The notes below the pieces were generated by a model. The model saw nothing but the letters and a program-made list of their open reading frames with translations. It searched no databases and was not told where the DNA came from. A stretch of DNA of 64,000 nucleotides, taken from Paucibacter sp. PLA-PC-4 (GTDB taxonomy: Bacteria > Pseudomonadota > Gammaproteobacteria > Burkholderiales > Burkholderiaceae_C). The stretch covers positions 1 to 64,000 of the forward strand of contig NZ_JAPFGP010000006.1 of assembly GCF_026241155.1 (NCBI RefSeq). The letters run 5' to 3'. A program made the position numbers and the translations under genes. Shown one piece after another: positions 26,379-34,293 of this stretch; within the stretch, counting starts at the first letter, position 1, and the number at the start of each line of letters is the position of its first letter.

Positions 26379-27229
26379 ATCCGCCCTTGCCCCGCCTGAC
26401 GAGCTGCAGTGCCGTGCTGACCCACGAGGTCGAAGTACTGGACGAGTTCGGCCGTCGCAAGACCATGAGCATCCCGGCCGAACGACCGCTCACCGTCTTC
26501 GTCGACAAGCGTGAGCTGGTCACCTTGATGACACTGGGCGTGGCGCCGGAGCTGCTGGTGCTGGGCTACCTGCGCAACCAGCGCCTGGTGGCCGATGTCG
26601 GCGAGATCGAATCGATCACAGTGGACTGGGAGGTCGGCGCGGCGGCCGTGCGCACCCGTGCCGGCATCGCCGACATCGAGGCCAAGACCGCCCAGCGCAC
26701 CGTGACCACTGGCTGCGGCCAGGGCACGGTGTTCGGTGCGCTGATGGCCGATGTGGAGGCGGTTCAACTGCCCGGTGCGCAGAGCGCCCGGCTCAGCCAG
26801 GCCGCGCTCTACGAGATGCTGGACCAGATGCGCCGCCAGGACAGCGTCTACAAAAAGGCCGGCTCGGTGCACGGCTGCGCGCTGTTCCGCGGAGCCGAGT
26901 TGCTGGTACATCGCGAGGACGTAGGCCGCCACAACGCAATCGACAATATCGCCGGCTGGATGTGGATGAACGGGGTGACCGGCGGCGACAAGTGCTTCTA
27001 CACCACCGGCCGGCTGACCAGCGAGATGGTGATGAAGTCGGCCCAGATGGGCGTGCCCATCATCGTCTCGCGCAATGGCATCACGCAGATGGGCCATGCG
27101 CTGGCCAGCCAGCTGGGCCTGACGCTGATCGGCCGCGCCAAGAACCGCCACTTCATCTGCTACAGCGGCTTCGAGCGCTTCGACAGCAAGCCCGAGCCGG
27201 CCCGCGAGACGGTGGAGCTGGGCGGCTGA
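26375..27229 (+). CDS. fdhD: Formate dehydrogenase accessory sulfurtransferase FdhD
   Basis: The 284-aa FdhD takes sulfur from a cysteine desulfurase and sulfurates the bis-MGD metal before insertion into FdhA. Family motifs are [32 protein letters not shown] (about residue 183) and [13 protein letters not shown]. In the active loop this copy reads [11 protein letters not shown] (Cys at about 112). The first Cys of the E. coli CxxC pair is present but the second is replaced by Gly. It is the last gene of the island. Confidence 0.93.
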   Translation: MNPPLPRLTSCSAVLTHEVEVLDEFGRRKTMSIPAERPLTVFVDKRELVTLMTLGVAPELLVLGYLRNQRLVADVGEIESITVDWEVGAAAVRTRAGIADIEAKTAQRTVTTGCGQGTVFGALMADVEAVQLPGAQSARLSQAALYEMLDQMRRQDSVYKKAGSVHGCALFRGAELLVHREDVGRHNAIDNIAGWMWMNGVTGGDKCFYTTGRLTSEMVMKSAQMGVPIIVSRNGITQMGHALASQLGLTLIGRAKNRHFICYSGFERFDSKPEPARETVELGG

Positions 27230-27314
27230 ACCACTGCCCGCACTGTTGACTCTGCACAACGCGGCGCGCCACAGATCGGCTACCCTCACTCCTTTGTGAC
27301 AAAGCGTAGCCTCC

Positions 27315-28934
27315 ATGCAAGATGCAGTCAGCAGCGAGGTGCTGGTCGACCAGCTGGCGCAATGCCTGGCCAGCGCACGCGCGGCCCAGCAAGCCTCACA
27401 GCTCGATGACGGTCTAGCCCAGGCCCAGCGCGCCTGGGAGCTGGCCTCGCCGCAGGGTTTTCTGACCGAGCAGATCGAGGCGGGGCGCCTGCGCGCCTTC
27501 TTTTTGTACCGGCGCGGCGCGCTCGGCGCGCTGATACGCGCCGGCGATGCGCTGCTGCCGCTGCTGCGCGCCCAGGGGCCTAGCGAGGCGCTGTGCGAGC
27601 TGCTGCGCTGGATGACCTTGGGCGGCTTCGAGACCGGAGATTTCGACATCGCGATGCGCAGCGCCAACGAGGGCTGCGCGGTGGCCCAGGAGCTCGGCGA
27701 GGTCAGCCAGATCGCGCTGTCGCTGAACGCACTCGGCGCCACCTTCGAGCGCATGGGCGATCCCTGGCAGGCCGAGCGCCTGATGAGCGAGGCGGCCGCC
27801 CTGGTACGCGAGCACACCAGCCCTTACGAGCGCGTGGTCACACTGAACAATCTCTGCGGCGTCGCGCTCGGCGCCTTCTATCTGCTGCGCGACAGCGGCA
27901 ACGACGCCGCCTGCGCCAGCGCGCTGGAGCGGGCGCTGCGCTATGCGCGCGAGGTGCGTCCCCATGCCCAGGCCTTCGGCGACCCCTTCCCGCTGGTGAT
28001 GACCGAGGGCAATCTGGGTGAGGCACTGTTGCACTCCGGCCAGGTCGATGAGGCCGAGGCCATGCTGACCCAGACCCTGGATGAGGCGCGTCGTCTGGGC
28101 TTCCAGGCCCAGGCCTGGCGGTTGCGCTGCTCGCTGGCCGAGCTGGCGCTGCTGCGCGGCGACCCGCAGGCCGCCCATGACGATCTACGCTTGCTGCTGC
28201 AGGAAACCGGCGACAAGGCACCCGCCGCCACCGCGTTGCGCGCCCACCATGCGCTCTACCGCGCCGCCAAGACGCTGGGCCTCAACGAGTTGGCCCTGCA
28301 GCAGCTGGAGGCCTACCAGGGCATCGAGCGGCGCCGCGCGATCGCCCAGCTGATGGCGCAGTCGCGCTTTTTCGTGACCCGGCTGGAGGCCGAGCAGGCG
28401 CGCGCCCAGGCCACCAAGCACGAGGCTCGCGCCGCCGAGCTGGAAGAGCATGTGCAGCGCGACCCGCTGACCGGCCTGGGCAACCGGCGCTGCATGGAGT
28501 CGCGCATGCCGCCGCTGCTGCGCGAGGCTGAGCGCCTGGGGCAGCCACTGACCCTCGCGCTGATCGACGCCGACCGTTTCAAGGACGTCAACGACCAGCA
28601 CGGGCACGCAGTCGGCGACCGGGTGCTGCAGATCCTCTCGCGCATGCTGGAAGACAACACGCGCGGCAGTGACCTGCTCTTGCGCTACGGCGGCGAGGAG
28701 TTCCTGGTGGTGTTCCCTGATACCGTGCCCGACCGCGCCTTCGAGGTCTGCGAGCGACTGCGCCACCGCGTCGAGACCTATCCCTGGCAAGACCTGGCTG
28801 CGGGGCTGGAAGTCACCTTGAGCATCGGCCTGGCCAGCGCCCCGCCCTATGCCACCGACCTGCTGATCGCCCGCGCCGACAGCGCGATGTACCGTGCCAA
28901 GCATCTGGGCCGCAACCGCGTGGCCTTGGCGTGA
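27315..28934 (+). CDS. Diguanylate cyclase with N-terminal TPR-like region
   Basis: The 539-aa protein has an N-terminal helical repeat part (about 1-340, TPR-like, with repeats such as ALLHSGQVDEAEAMLTQTLD) and a short coiled coil (RLEAEQARAQATKHEARAAE). A GGDEF domain (about 370-539) carries the active-site motif RYGGEEF (about 457). The inhibitory I-site RxxD is present exactly five residues before it (RGSD-LLLRY-GGEEF), so feedback by c-di-GMP is expected. No membrane segments, so it is cytosolic, with probable protein-protein sensing through the repeats. Confidence 0.92.
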   Translation: MQDAVSSEVLVDQLAQCLASARAAQQASQLDDGLAQAQRAWELASPQGFLTEQIEAGRLRAFFLYRRGALGALIRAGDALLPLLRAQGPSEALCELLRWMTLGGFETGDFDIAMRSANEGCAVAQELGEVSQIALSLNALGATFERMGDPWQAERLMSEAAALVREHTSPYERVVTLNNLCGVALGAFYLLRDSGNDAACASALERALRYAREVRPHAQAFGDPFPLVMTEGNLGEALLHSGQVDEAEAMLTQTLDEARRLGFQAQAWRLRCSLAELALLRGDPQAAHDDLRLLLQETGDKAPAATALRAHHALYRAAKTLGLNELALQQLEAYQGIERRRAIAQLMAQSRFFVTRLEAEQARAQATKHEARAAELEEHVQRDPLTGLGNRRCMESRMPPLLREAERLGQPLTLALIDADRFKDVNDQHGHAVGDRVLQILSRMLEDNTRGSDLLLRYGGEEFLVVFPDTVPDRAFEVCERLRHRVETYPWQDLAAGLEVTLSIGLASAPPYATDLLIARADSAMYRAKHLGRNRVALA

Positions 28935-29686
28935 GCCCGGCGCGCCGCATCACGCTGATCACCGGCGCCGGACGCGGCATCGGCGCCGCCACCGCCAGGC
29001 TTTGCGCGGCCCATGGGCATGATCTGGCCCTGGGCTATGCGCGCGACGCCGGTGCTGCCGAAGCCCTGGCCGACGAGCTGCGCGAGCTGGGCCGGCGCGT
29101 CCTGTGCGTGCAGGCAGATGTCGCCGACGAGGCCCAGGTGCTGGCGATGTTCGCACGCATCGATGCCGAGCTGGGCCGGCTGAGCGGTCTGGTCAACAAC
29201 GCCGGCATCGTCGCGCCGGCCGCGCGCCTGGACGAGATGGATGTGGCGCGCTGGCAGCGCCTGTTCGGTGTCAATGTGATCGGCAGCCTGCTGTGCGCCC
29301 GCGAGGCCGTCAAACGCATGAGCCGCCGCCATGGCGGGCCTGGCGGCGCCATCGTCAATGTCTCGTCCCGCGCCGCCCAGCTAGGCTCGCCTGGCATCTA
29401 TGTGGACTACGCGGCCAGCAAGGGCGCCGTCGACACCCTGACCGTCGGGCTTGCGCGCGAACTGATCGACGAAGGCATCCGCGTCAACGGCGTGCGCCCC
29501 GGCATCATCGCCACCGAGATCCATGCCGACAGCGGCACGGTCGATGGCCTGGCCGCCGCAGCGGCCGCCATCCCGATCGGCCGGCTGGGCCGCGCCGACG
29601 AGGTCGCCGAGGCCATCGTCTGGCTCTTGTCCGATGCGGCCAGCTACACGGTCGGTGCCACACTGGATGTCGCAGGAGGGCGTTAA
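28931..29686 (+). CDS. SDR-family oxidoreductase
   Basis: The 251-aa protein is a classical short-chain dehydrogenase: NAD(P)-binding LITGAGRGIGAATARL at the N-terminus, LVNNAG (about 92), catalytic Ser in IVNVSSRAAQLG and YAASKGAVDTL (Y-x3-K, about 159). RPGIIATEIHADSG and the C-terminal GATLDVAGGR complete the pattern. FabG-like; the substrate is unknown. It begins at GTG 28931, overlapping the GGDEF gene stop by 4 bases. Confidence 0.9.
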   Translation: MSPARRITLITGAGRGIGAATARLCAAHGHDLALGYARDAGAAEALADELRELGRRVLCVQADVADEAQVLAMFARIDAELGRLSGLVNNAGIVAPAARLDEMDVARWQRLFGVNVIGSLLCAREAVKRMSRRHGGPGGAIVNVSSRAAQLGSPGIYVDYAASKGAVDTLTVGLARELIDEGIRVNGVRPGIIATEIHADSGTVDGLAAAAAAIPIGRLGRADEVAEAIVWLLSDAASYTVGATLDVAGGR

Positions 29687-29717
29687 GCTCGGGGCACAAT
29701 TTCTGCGCAAGCAAGAC

Positions 29718-30386
29718 ATGACCCTGAGCCCGGCCACCCTCGCCCGCACCGTCCCGTTCGCCGTCTTCATGGCCTTGCTGGCCCTGCGCGGCATGCTGCC
29801 CGAGAGCGTCAACTTCGATCTGCGCTGGATCTACGGCCTCAGCGTGCTGCTGGTCGGCGGCCTGCTGATCTGGTATTGGCGCGATTACGGTGAACTGGCC
29901 CGCCAGAACCTGCCAGACCCCCGCGAGACGCTGCTGAGCTTGGCCGTCGGCCTGATCGTGTTCGCGCTGTGGATACGGCTGGACGCGCCTTGGATGCAGC
30001 TGAGCGAGCCGACCGCCACCTTCGTGCCGCTGGACGCCGCCGGCCAGCTGATCTGGCCCCTGGTCGCGATGCGCTGGATCGGGGCGGCGCTGGTGGTGCC
30101 GCTGATGGAAGAGCTGTTCTGGCGCAGCTTCTTGATGCGCTGGATCGCCAGCCCGCAGTTCCAGACCGTCGACCCACGCCGCGCTGGGCTCAAGGCCATC
30201 GTGCTGTCGACCTTCGTCTTCATGCTCGCCCACACCCTCTGGCTGGCCGCCATCATCGCCGGCCTGGCCTACGCCTGGCTCTATGTACGCACCGGCAAGC
30301 TCTGGACCGCCGTGATCGCGCATGCGGTGACCAATGGCGTGCTGGGCGTCTGGGTGGTAATGGGCGGGCGGTGGGAGTTCTGGTAA
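29718..30386 (+). CDS. Exosortase-associated CAAX prenyl protease-related protein
   Basis: This 222-aa polytopic membrane protein has about six helices. It carries the ABI/CAAX metalloprotease motif EELFWRSFLMRW (EExxxR, about residue 131), a second-motif histidine in FVFMLAHTLWLAA and IAHAVTNGVLG near the end. The EELFWRSF wording matches the subfamily that co-occurs with PEP-CTERM/exosortase systems. The window encodes a PEP-CTERM protein (37983-38627) and a degenerate one (49287-49559) but no exosortase. ATG 29718 is the first start after the SDR gene. Confidence 0.85.
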   Translation: MTLSPATLARTVPFAVFMALLALRGMLPESVNFDLRWIYGLSVLLVGGLLIWYWRDYGELARQNLPDPRETLLSLAVGLIVFALWIRLDAPWMQLSEPTATFVPLDAAGQLIWPLVAMRWIGAALVVPLMEELFWRSFLMRWIASPQFQTVDPRRAGLKAIVLSTFVFMLAHTLWLAAIIAGLAYAWLYVRTGKLWTAVIAHAVTNGVLGVWVVMGGRWEFW

Positions 30387-30399
30387 GGCGTCTGTCGCC

Positions 30400-31152
30400 T
30401 CAAGGCGGCCGCACCGGGTTGCGCTGCAGATGCTTGAAATGCTCGAACAGCCAGGAGCGCATGCCCATCACCAGCGTGTACTGGCGCTTCTCGGCGTCGG
30501 GCAGTTTCTGGTCGAGCAGATGCTGGCGGGCGAAGTCCTGGGCCACGCGCTGCAGCCGCTCTACCAGCTCGCGCGCCATGCCGTGGCCTAGGCGGCCGTG
30601 GACCAGCATCAGCAGCTCGGCCTCGCCGTCGAAGCCGCCGCAGAAGAAGTCGCTGGCGACCTCCTCGCGAAAAAAGCTCATCACCGGCCCGTGCGGGCGC
30701 CAGCGGAAGGTCTTGGCCAGGCGCAGCTTGTAGCGGTTCAGCGGCTTGAGCTCGATCACGCCCAGCCGGTCCAGCTCGGCCAGATAGCGGGTGACCTCGG
30801 CCTCGCTGAGCCGGTAGCTGGCGGTGATCTGCTCGGCCGTCCACTGGCTCAGGCAGCAGATCGCCATCAAGAGCAGCTTGGGATCGGCCACCACGGCTTT
30901 TTCCTGCGCCAGCGTCAACTCCATGCGCAGCGGCTGGCGCTCGGCCAGCGCCCGCGTGAGCTCGGCGAAGTCGGTCTTCAGCACACGGCAGATCTCGTCC
31001 ACGCGTGACAGCGGCATCTCGCCGCCCGGCGCCAGCATGCGCTTGACGCTGGACTCCGAGAGCCCGAGCTCGCGCGCCATATCGGCATAGCTGAGGCCCT
31101 GGCTCTTGAGCTCGGCCTTGATGACTTCGATGAGGGTCTGGGTGCTTGACAT
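30400..31152 (-). CDS. XRE-family helix-turn-helix regulator
   Basis: The 250-aa protein has an N-terminal XRE helix-turn-helix (SQGLSYADMARELGLSESSV, KRMLAPGGEMPLSRVDEIC; residues about 15-60). A predicted winged-helix-like middle follows (SQWTAEQITASYRLSEAEVT) and a C-terminal domain without recognised family. The start MSSTQTL at 31152 was chosen because the upstream extension is non-conserved in character and runs into the promoter of the divergent amidohydrolase gene. It probably regulates that neighbour or itself. Confidence 0.82.
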   Translation of the reverse strand: MSSTQTLIEVIKAELKSQGLSYADMARELGLSESSVKRMLAPGGEMPLSRVDEICRVLKTDFAELTRALAERQPLRMELTLAQEKAVVADPKLLLMAICCLSQWTAEQITASYRLSEAEVTRYLAELDRLGVIELKPLNRYKLRLAKTFRWRPHGPVMSFFREEVASDFFCGGFDGEAELLMLVHGRLGHGMARELVERLQRVAQDFARQHLLDQKLPDAEKRQYTLVMGMRSWLFEHFKHLQRNPVRPP

Positions 31153-31254
31153 GATGAACACAACGGTAGCGCAAAACGCTACTGGCGGCGGCAGGCCGCG
31201 CCACGGCCGCAACAATCCGGCGCCAAACATCACGCGGCCGGCCAGCATCAGGCC

Positions 31255-32532
31255 ATGCAACAAACACGACGCCAACACTTGCTGTGCTGCGGCGCTGCCG
31301 CCGTCGCCGGCCTGTTCACCAGCTTGGCCGATCCGGCCCAGGCCGCCTACCTGCGCAACCCCTGCCGCGGCAGCCTGCCGGCCGCGCTACGCCGACACCC
31401 GCTGCTGCAACAGCTGTGGCAAGACCTGGACCCGGCCCAGCTCTGGGATGTGCACTGCCATCTGCTGGGCAATGGCGACGCCGGCAGCGGCTGCCGCATC
31501 CACCCGGCCATGCATCAGTGGTGGCATCCGGTCGAGAGCCTGCGTCGGCGCGTCATCATGGACGGGGCCTGCGTCTCGCCCGAGGTGCCCAGCGTAGACC
31601 GGGCCTATCTGCAGCGCCTGCGGGCATTGACGTCCGACTTTCCGGAGGGCGCGCGCTGGCTGCTCTATGCCTTCGACGAGGCCCATACCGAACAGGGCCG
31701 CGCCGAGCCCGACTGGACCACCTTCCATGTACCCGACCACTATGCCCGCGAGGTGGCCGAACGCACGCCTGAGCGCTTCGCCTGGGTCGCGTCCATCCAC
31801 CCCTATCGCGAGGATGCGCTGGCGCGGCTGGACGCGGCCATAGCCGGCGGCGCCGTCGCCTTGAAATGGCTGCCCAGCAGCATGAACATCGATCTGCGCG
31901 ATGCGCGGCTGCGGCCCTTCTACGCCCGTCTGGCCACCGCCCGGCTCCCGCTGATCGTGCATTGCGGCGAGGAAAAAGCCGTGCCCGGCGCCGGCCGCGA
32001 GGACTTGGGCAATCCGCTGCTGCTGCGCGCACCGTTGGCGCAGGGCGTGCGCGTGATCGCCGCGCACTGCGCCTCGCTGGGCGACGCGCTGGATCTGGAC
32101 ATGACAAGGCCGCGCCTGGTGCCGGCTTTCTCGCTGTTTGCCCGGCTGATGGACGAGCCGGCCTGGGACGCGCTGCTGCTGGGCGATGTCTCGGCGCTGT
32201 TCCAGTTCAACCGCCGGCCCGAGGTCTGGCGCGCGGTACTGGCGCGACAGGACTGGCATGGCCGGCTGCTGCACGGCTCGGACTATCCGCTGCCCGGCGT
32301 CGGCCCGCTGTACCGCCTGGGCGGCCTGGTGCGCGCGGGTCTGCTGGACGAGGCGCAGCGTCCGCTGCTGGAGCAAGTGCGCGAGCACAACCCGCTGCTG
32401 TTCGACCTGCTGCTGAAAAAGACGCTGCGCTGGCAGGGGCAGGGCTTGCGCGCGGAAGTCTTCCACACGCGGCGCCATTTCGTGCATCCGTTCATACCGC
32501 CGGTAGCGTCAGGCGCTACCGGCAACAAATGA
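31255..32532 (+). CDS. Secreted amidohydrolase-family protein
   Basis: The 425-aa protein has an N-terminal export signal with a twin-arginine-like start (QTRRQHLLCCGAAAVAGL). The mature part is an amidohydrolase_2-type TIM barrel: metal-binding WDVHCHLLGNG (about residue 65), IASIHPYREDALARLD, LPLIVHCGEEKAV (about 224), VIAAHCASLGDALD (about 265) and LLHGSDYPLPG (about 340, catalytic Asp). The reaction is unknown; relatives are metal-dependent hydrolases or decarboxylases. It is followed by small membrane and secreted proteins in the same direction. Confidence 0.85.
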   Translation: MQQTRRQHLLCCGAAAVAGLFTSLADPAQAAYLRNPCRGSLPAALRRHPLLQQLWQDLDPAQLWDVHCHLLGNGDAGSGCRIHPAMHQWWHPVESLRRRVIMDGACVSPEVPSVDRAYLQRLRALTSDFPEGARWLLYAFDEAHTEQGRAEPDWTTFHVPDHYAREVAERTPERFAWVASIHPYREDALARLDAAIAGGAVALKWLPSSMNIDLRDARLRPFYARLATARLPLIVHCGEEKAVPGAGREDLGNPLLLRAPLAQGVRVIAAHCASLGDALDLDMTRPRLVPAFSLFARLMDEPAWDALLLGDVSALFQFNRRPEVWRAVLARQDWHGRLLHGSDYPLPGVGPLYRLGGLVRAGLLDEAQRPLLEQVREHNPLLFDLLLKKTLRWQGQGLRAEVFHTRRHFVHPFIPPVASGATGNK

Positions 32533-32592
32533 AACCCTTGAAAAACGCCTTCTCGGCCATCATCGCGCCACTTCTCAACAGGAGCCCGCACC

Positions 32593-33048
32593 ATGCAACA
32601 CCCGCACACCTTGATGCACCGCGACAGCAAGGCCTGGACCTACCAGGTCTGGATCTCTTTCGGCATCGCCGTCAGTCTCTGCGCGATCGGTCTGGCCTGG
32701 CTGCCCGGCGACGATCTGGACCGCGCCTTCATGGTGATGGGCTATGTGTTCTGCCTCAGCACCGCGTTCGCACTGGCCAAGTTCGTGCGCGACAACGAAG
32801 GCAAGACGGTCGACACGCCGATGTGGAAGCTGGTCGTCTGGGGCGGCTTCGTGCTGGCGATGGCGCTGACCGGCTGGGGCCTGTGGCGCATGGAGATACA
32901 GCCGGTCTGGAAGGCCTTTTTGCTGGTCAGCTGGCTGTTTCTGATCTCGAGCGTGTTCACGCTGGCCAAAATGCTGCGCGACGCGCACGAGGCCGATCTG
33001 CAGCAGGCTCGCGCCCAAGGTCGCCGTGAAGCCCTGGTTACCGAATAA
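32593..33048 (+). CDS. YiaA/YiaB-family inner membrane protein
   Basis: The 151-aa protein has four hydrophobic helices in two pairs, matching the YiaAB two-helix repeat: WISFGIAVSLCAIGLAWLPG with VMGYVFCLSTAFALAKFVRD, then VVWGGFVLAMALTGWGLW with LLVSWLFLISSVFTLAK. The repeated F-x-L-A-K-x-x-R-D ending of each pair shows internal duplication. Function unknown, inner membrane. It lies in a run of four consecutive envelope genes. Confidence 0.85.
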   Translation: MQHPHTLMHRDSKAWTYQVWISFGIAVSLCAIGLAWLPGDDLDRAFMVMGYVFCLSTAFALAKFVRDNEGKTVDTPMWKLVVWGGFVLAMALTGWGLWRMEIQPVWKAFLLVSWLFLISSVFTLAKMLRDAHEADLQQARAQGRREALVTE

Positions 33049-33054
33049 GGATTC

Positions 33055-33462
33055 ATGATGAAAAGCAAGCTCTACATCCCCTCGCTGTTGCTGAGCCTGA
33101 TGCTGCTGCAAGCGCCCGGCGCCCAGGCCCAGTCCACCGCCTCGCAGGCCAGCGCGCTGTCGATGCTGCCGGTGGCGGTCTCGGTGGCCGCACCGGTGAT
33201 GCTGCTGTCGGCTGGCGTTGCGCTGACGGTGGTGGCGGTGGAAGCAACAGCCCAGGGCTCGGTCTGGGTGCTGGAGCGTGCCTCGGACGGGGCCCGCGCC
33301 AGTGTTCGCTTCGCCGGCCAGGCCAGCGCGGTGCTGGGCACGGCCGTGGTCATCACGGTGATCGGCAGCGGCTATGTGCTGTCGGCCGCCGGCGAGGCGA
33401 TCGCCTTCGTACCCAACGCCATCGGCACGGCCCTGCTGCACAACGAGCAGCTGACACGATGA
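33055..33462 (+). CDS. Secreted/membrane hypothetical protein (135 aa)
   Basis: A signal peptide (LYIPSLLLSLMLLQAPGAQA) is followed by two hydrophobic segments (PVAVSVAAPVMLLSAGVALT, VLGTAVVITVIGSGYVLSAA) separated by a charged loop (LERASDGARASVRFAG). It resembles uncharacterised STM0539-type proteins, but that is a weak guess. ATG 33055 or 33058 are equally possible starts. Overlaps the next gene by 4 bases. Confidence 0.7.
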   Translation: MMKSKLYIPSLLLSLMLLQAPGAQAQSTASQASALSMLPVAVSVAAPVMLLSAGVALTVVAVEATAQGSVWVLERASDGARASVRFAGQASAVLGTAVVITVIGSGYVLSAAGEAIAFVPNAIGTALLHNEQLTR

Positions 33463-34268
33463 ATAGCAAGACCGTCGCCTGCCTGCTGCTGGCTCTCGCT
33501 GCGGGCGCCGCCCAGGCCGGCCGTCCCTGCGAGGACAAGCCCCTGAGCGTGCAACAAATCGAGCGCGGCATGAACCTGGCCGAGGCCACGGCCCGCCAAC
33601 TGGAGGCCAGCGGCGCCCAGGTCGTGCTGCTGGCGCGAGCAGGCCAGGACCTCAGCAAGCACGGGTTGCTGTGGTCGCATCTGGGTTTCGCCTACCGTGA
33701 CAACAACGGCGATGCGACGGGTTCGCAGCCGGTCTGGCGCGTGCTGCACAAGCTCAATCACTGCGGCACACCCCGCGCCGATCTGTTCCGCCAGGGCCTG
33801 GGCGAGTTCTTCCTGGACCGGCCGCATCGCTACGACGCCGCCTATGCCCGGTTGAGCCCGGCGCTGCAATCGGCACTGTTGCCGCTGCTGCGCAGTGATG
33901 TGCGAAACAGCGCCCGCCTGCTGCGCTTGCACGAACCGCGCTACAGCATGGTCTCCTACGCCTGGGGCGACAAATACCAACAAAGCAATCAATGGGTGCT
34001 GGAGACGCTGGCACTGGCGGCCGACGGGGCCAGCACCCGGGCCCAAGCCCAGGCCTGGCTGCGCGGCAAGGCCTACCAGCCCGGGCTGCTGCGCCTGTCC
34101 ACCGCGACCCGGCTGGGCGCGCGGGTGAGCATGGCCAATGTAGAGTTCGACGATCATCCGAGCGCCCAGCGTTTTGCCGGGCGCATCGAAACCATCACGG
34201 CCGATTCGATGTTTGCCTGGCTGCCCCGCGCGGGCCTGGGCGAGCCGGCCGAGCTGGTCAAACAGTGA
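33459..34268 (+). CDS. DUF2145 domain secreted protein
   Basis: The 269-aa protein has a signal peptide (KTVACLLLALAAGAAQAG) and a mature DUF2145-like domain: QDLSKHGLLWSHLGFAYRD, WRVLHKLNHCGTP and NQWVLETLALAADGASTRAQ. The H-x-x-F-A-Y and N-H-C pattern recalls an NlpC/P60-like or DUF830-type cysteine peptidase fold, with candidate catalytic Cys in LNHC. That reading is my inference. It shares an ATGA overlap with the gene before. Confidence 0.8.
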   Translation: MNSKTVACLLLALAAGAAQAGRPCEDKPLSVQQIERGMNLAEATARQLEASGAQVVLLARAGQDLSKHGLLWSHLGFAYRDNNGDATGSQPVWRVLHKLNHCGTPRADLFRQGLGEFFLDRPHRYDAAYARLSPALQSALLPLLRSDVRNSARLLRLHEPRYSMVSYAWGDKYQQSNQWVLETLALAADGASTRAQAQAWLRGKAYQPGLLRLSTATRLGARVSMANVEFDDHPSAQRFAGRIETITADSMFAWLPRAGLGEPAELVKQ

Positions 34269-34293
34269 CGAAAAGAACCGGAGGAGGCGCAGC

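Noticed and set aside
32593-34268. The run of small envelope genes as a phage or secretion module
   Set aside because: No phage, pilus or secretion hallmark is present; the proteins match YiaAB and DUF2145-type chromosomal families.
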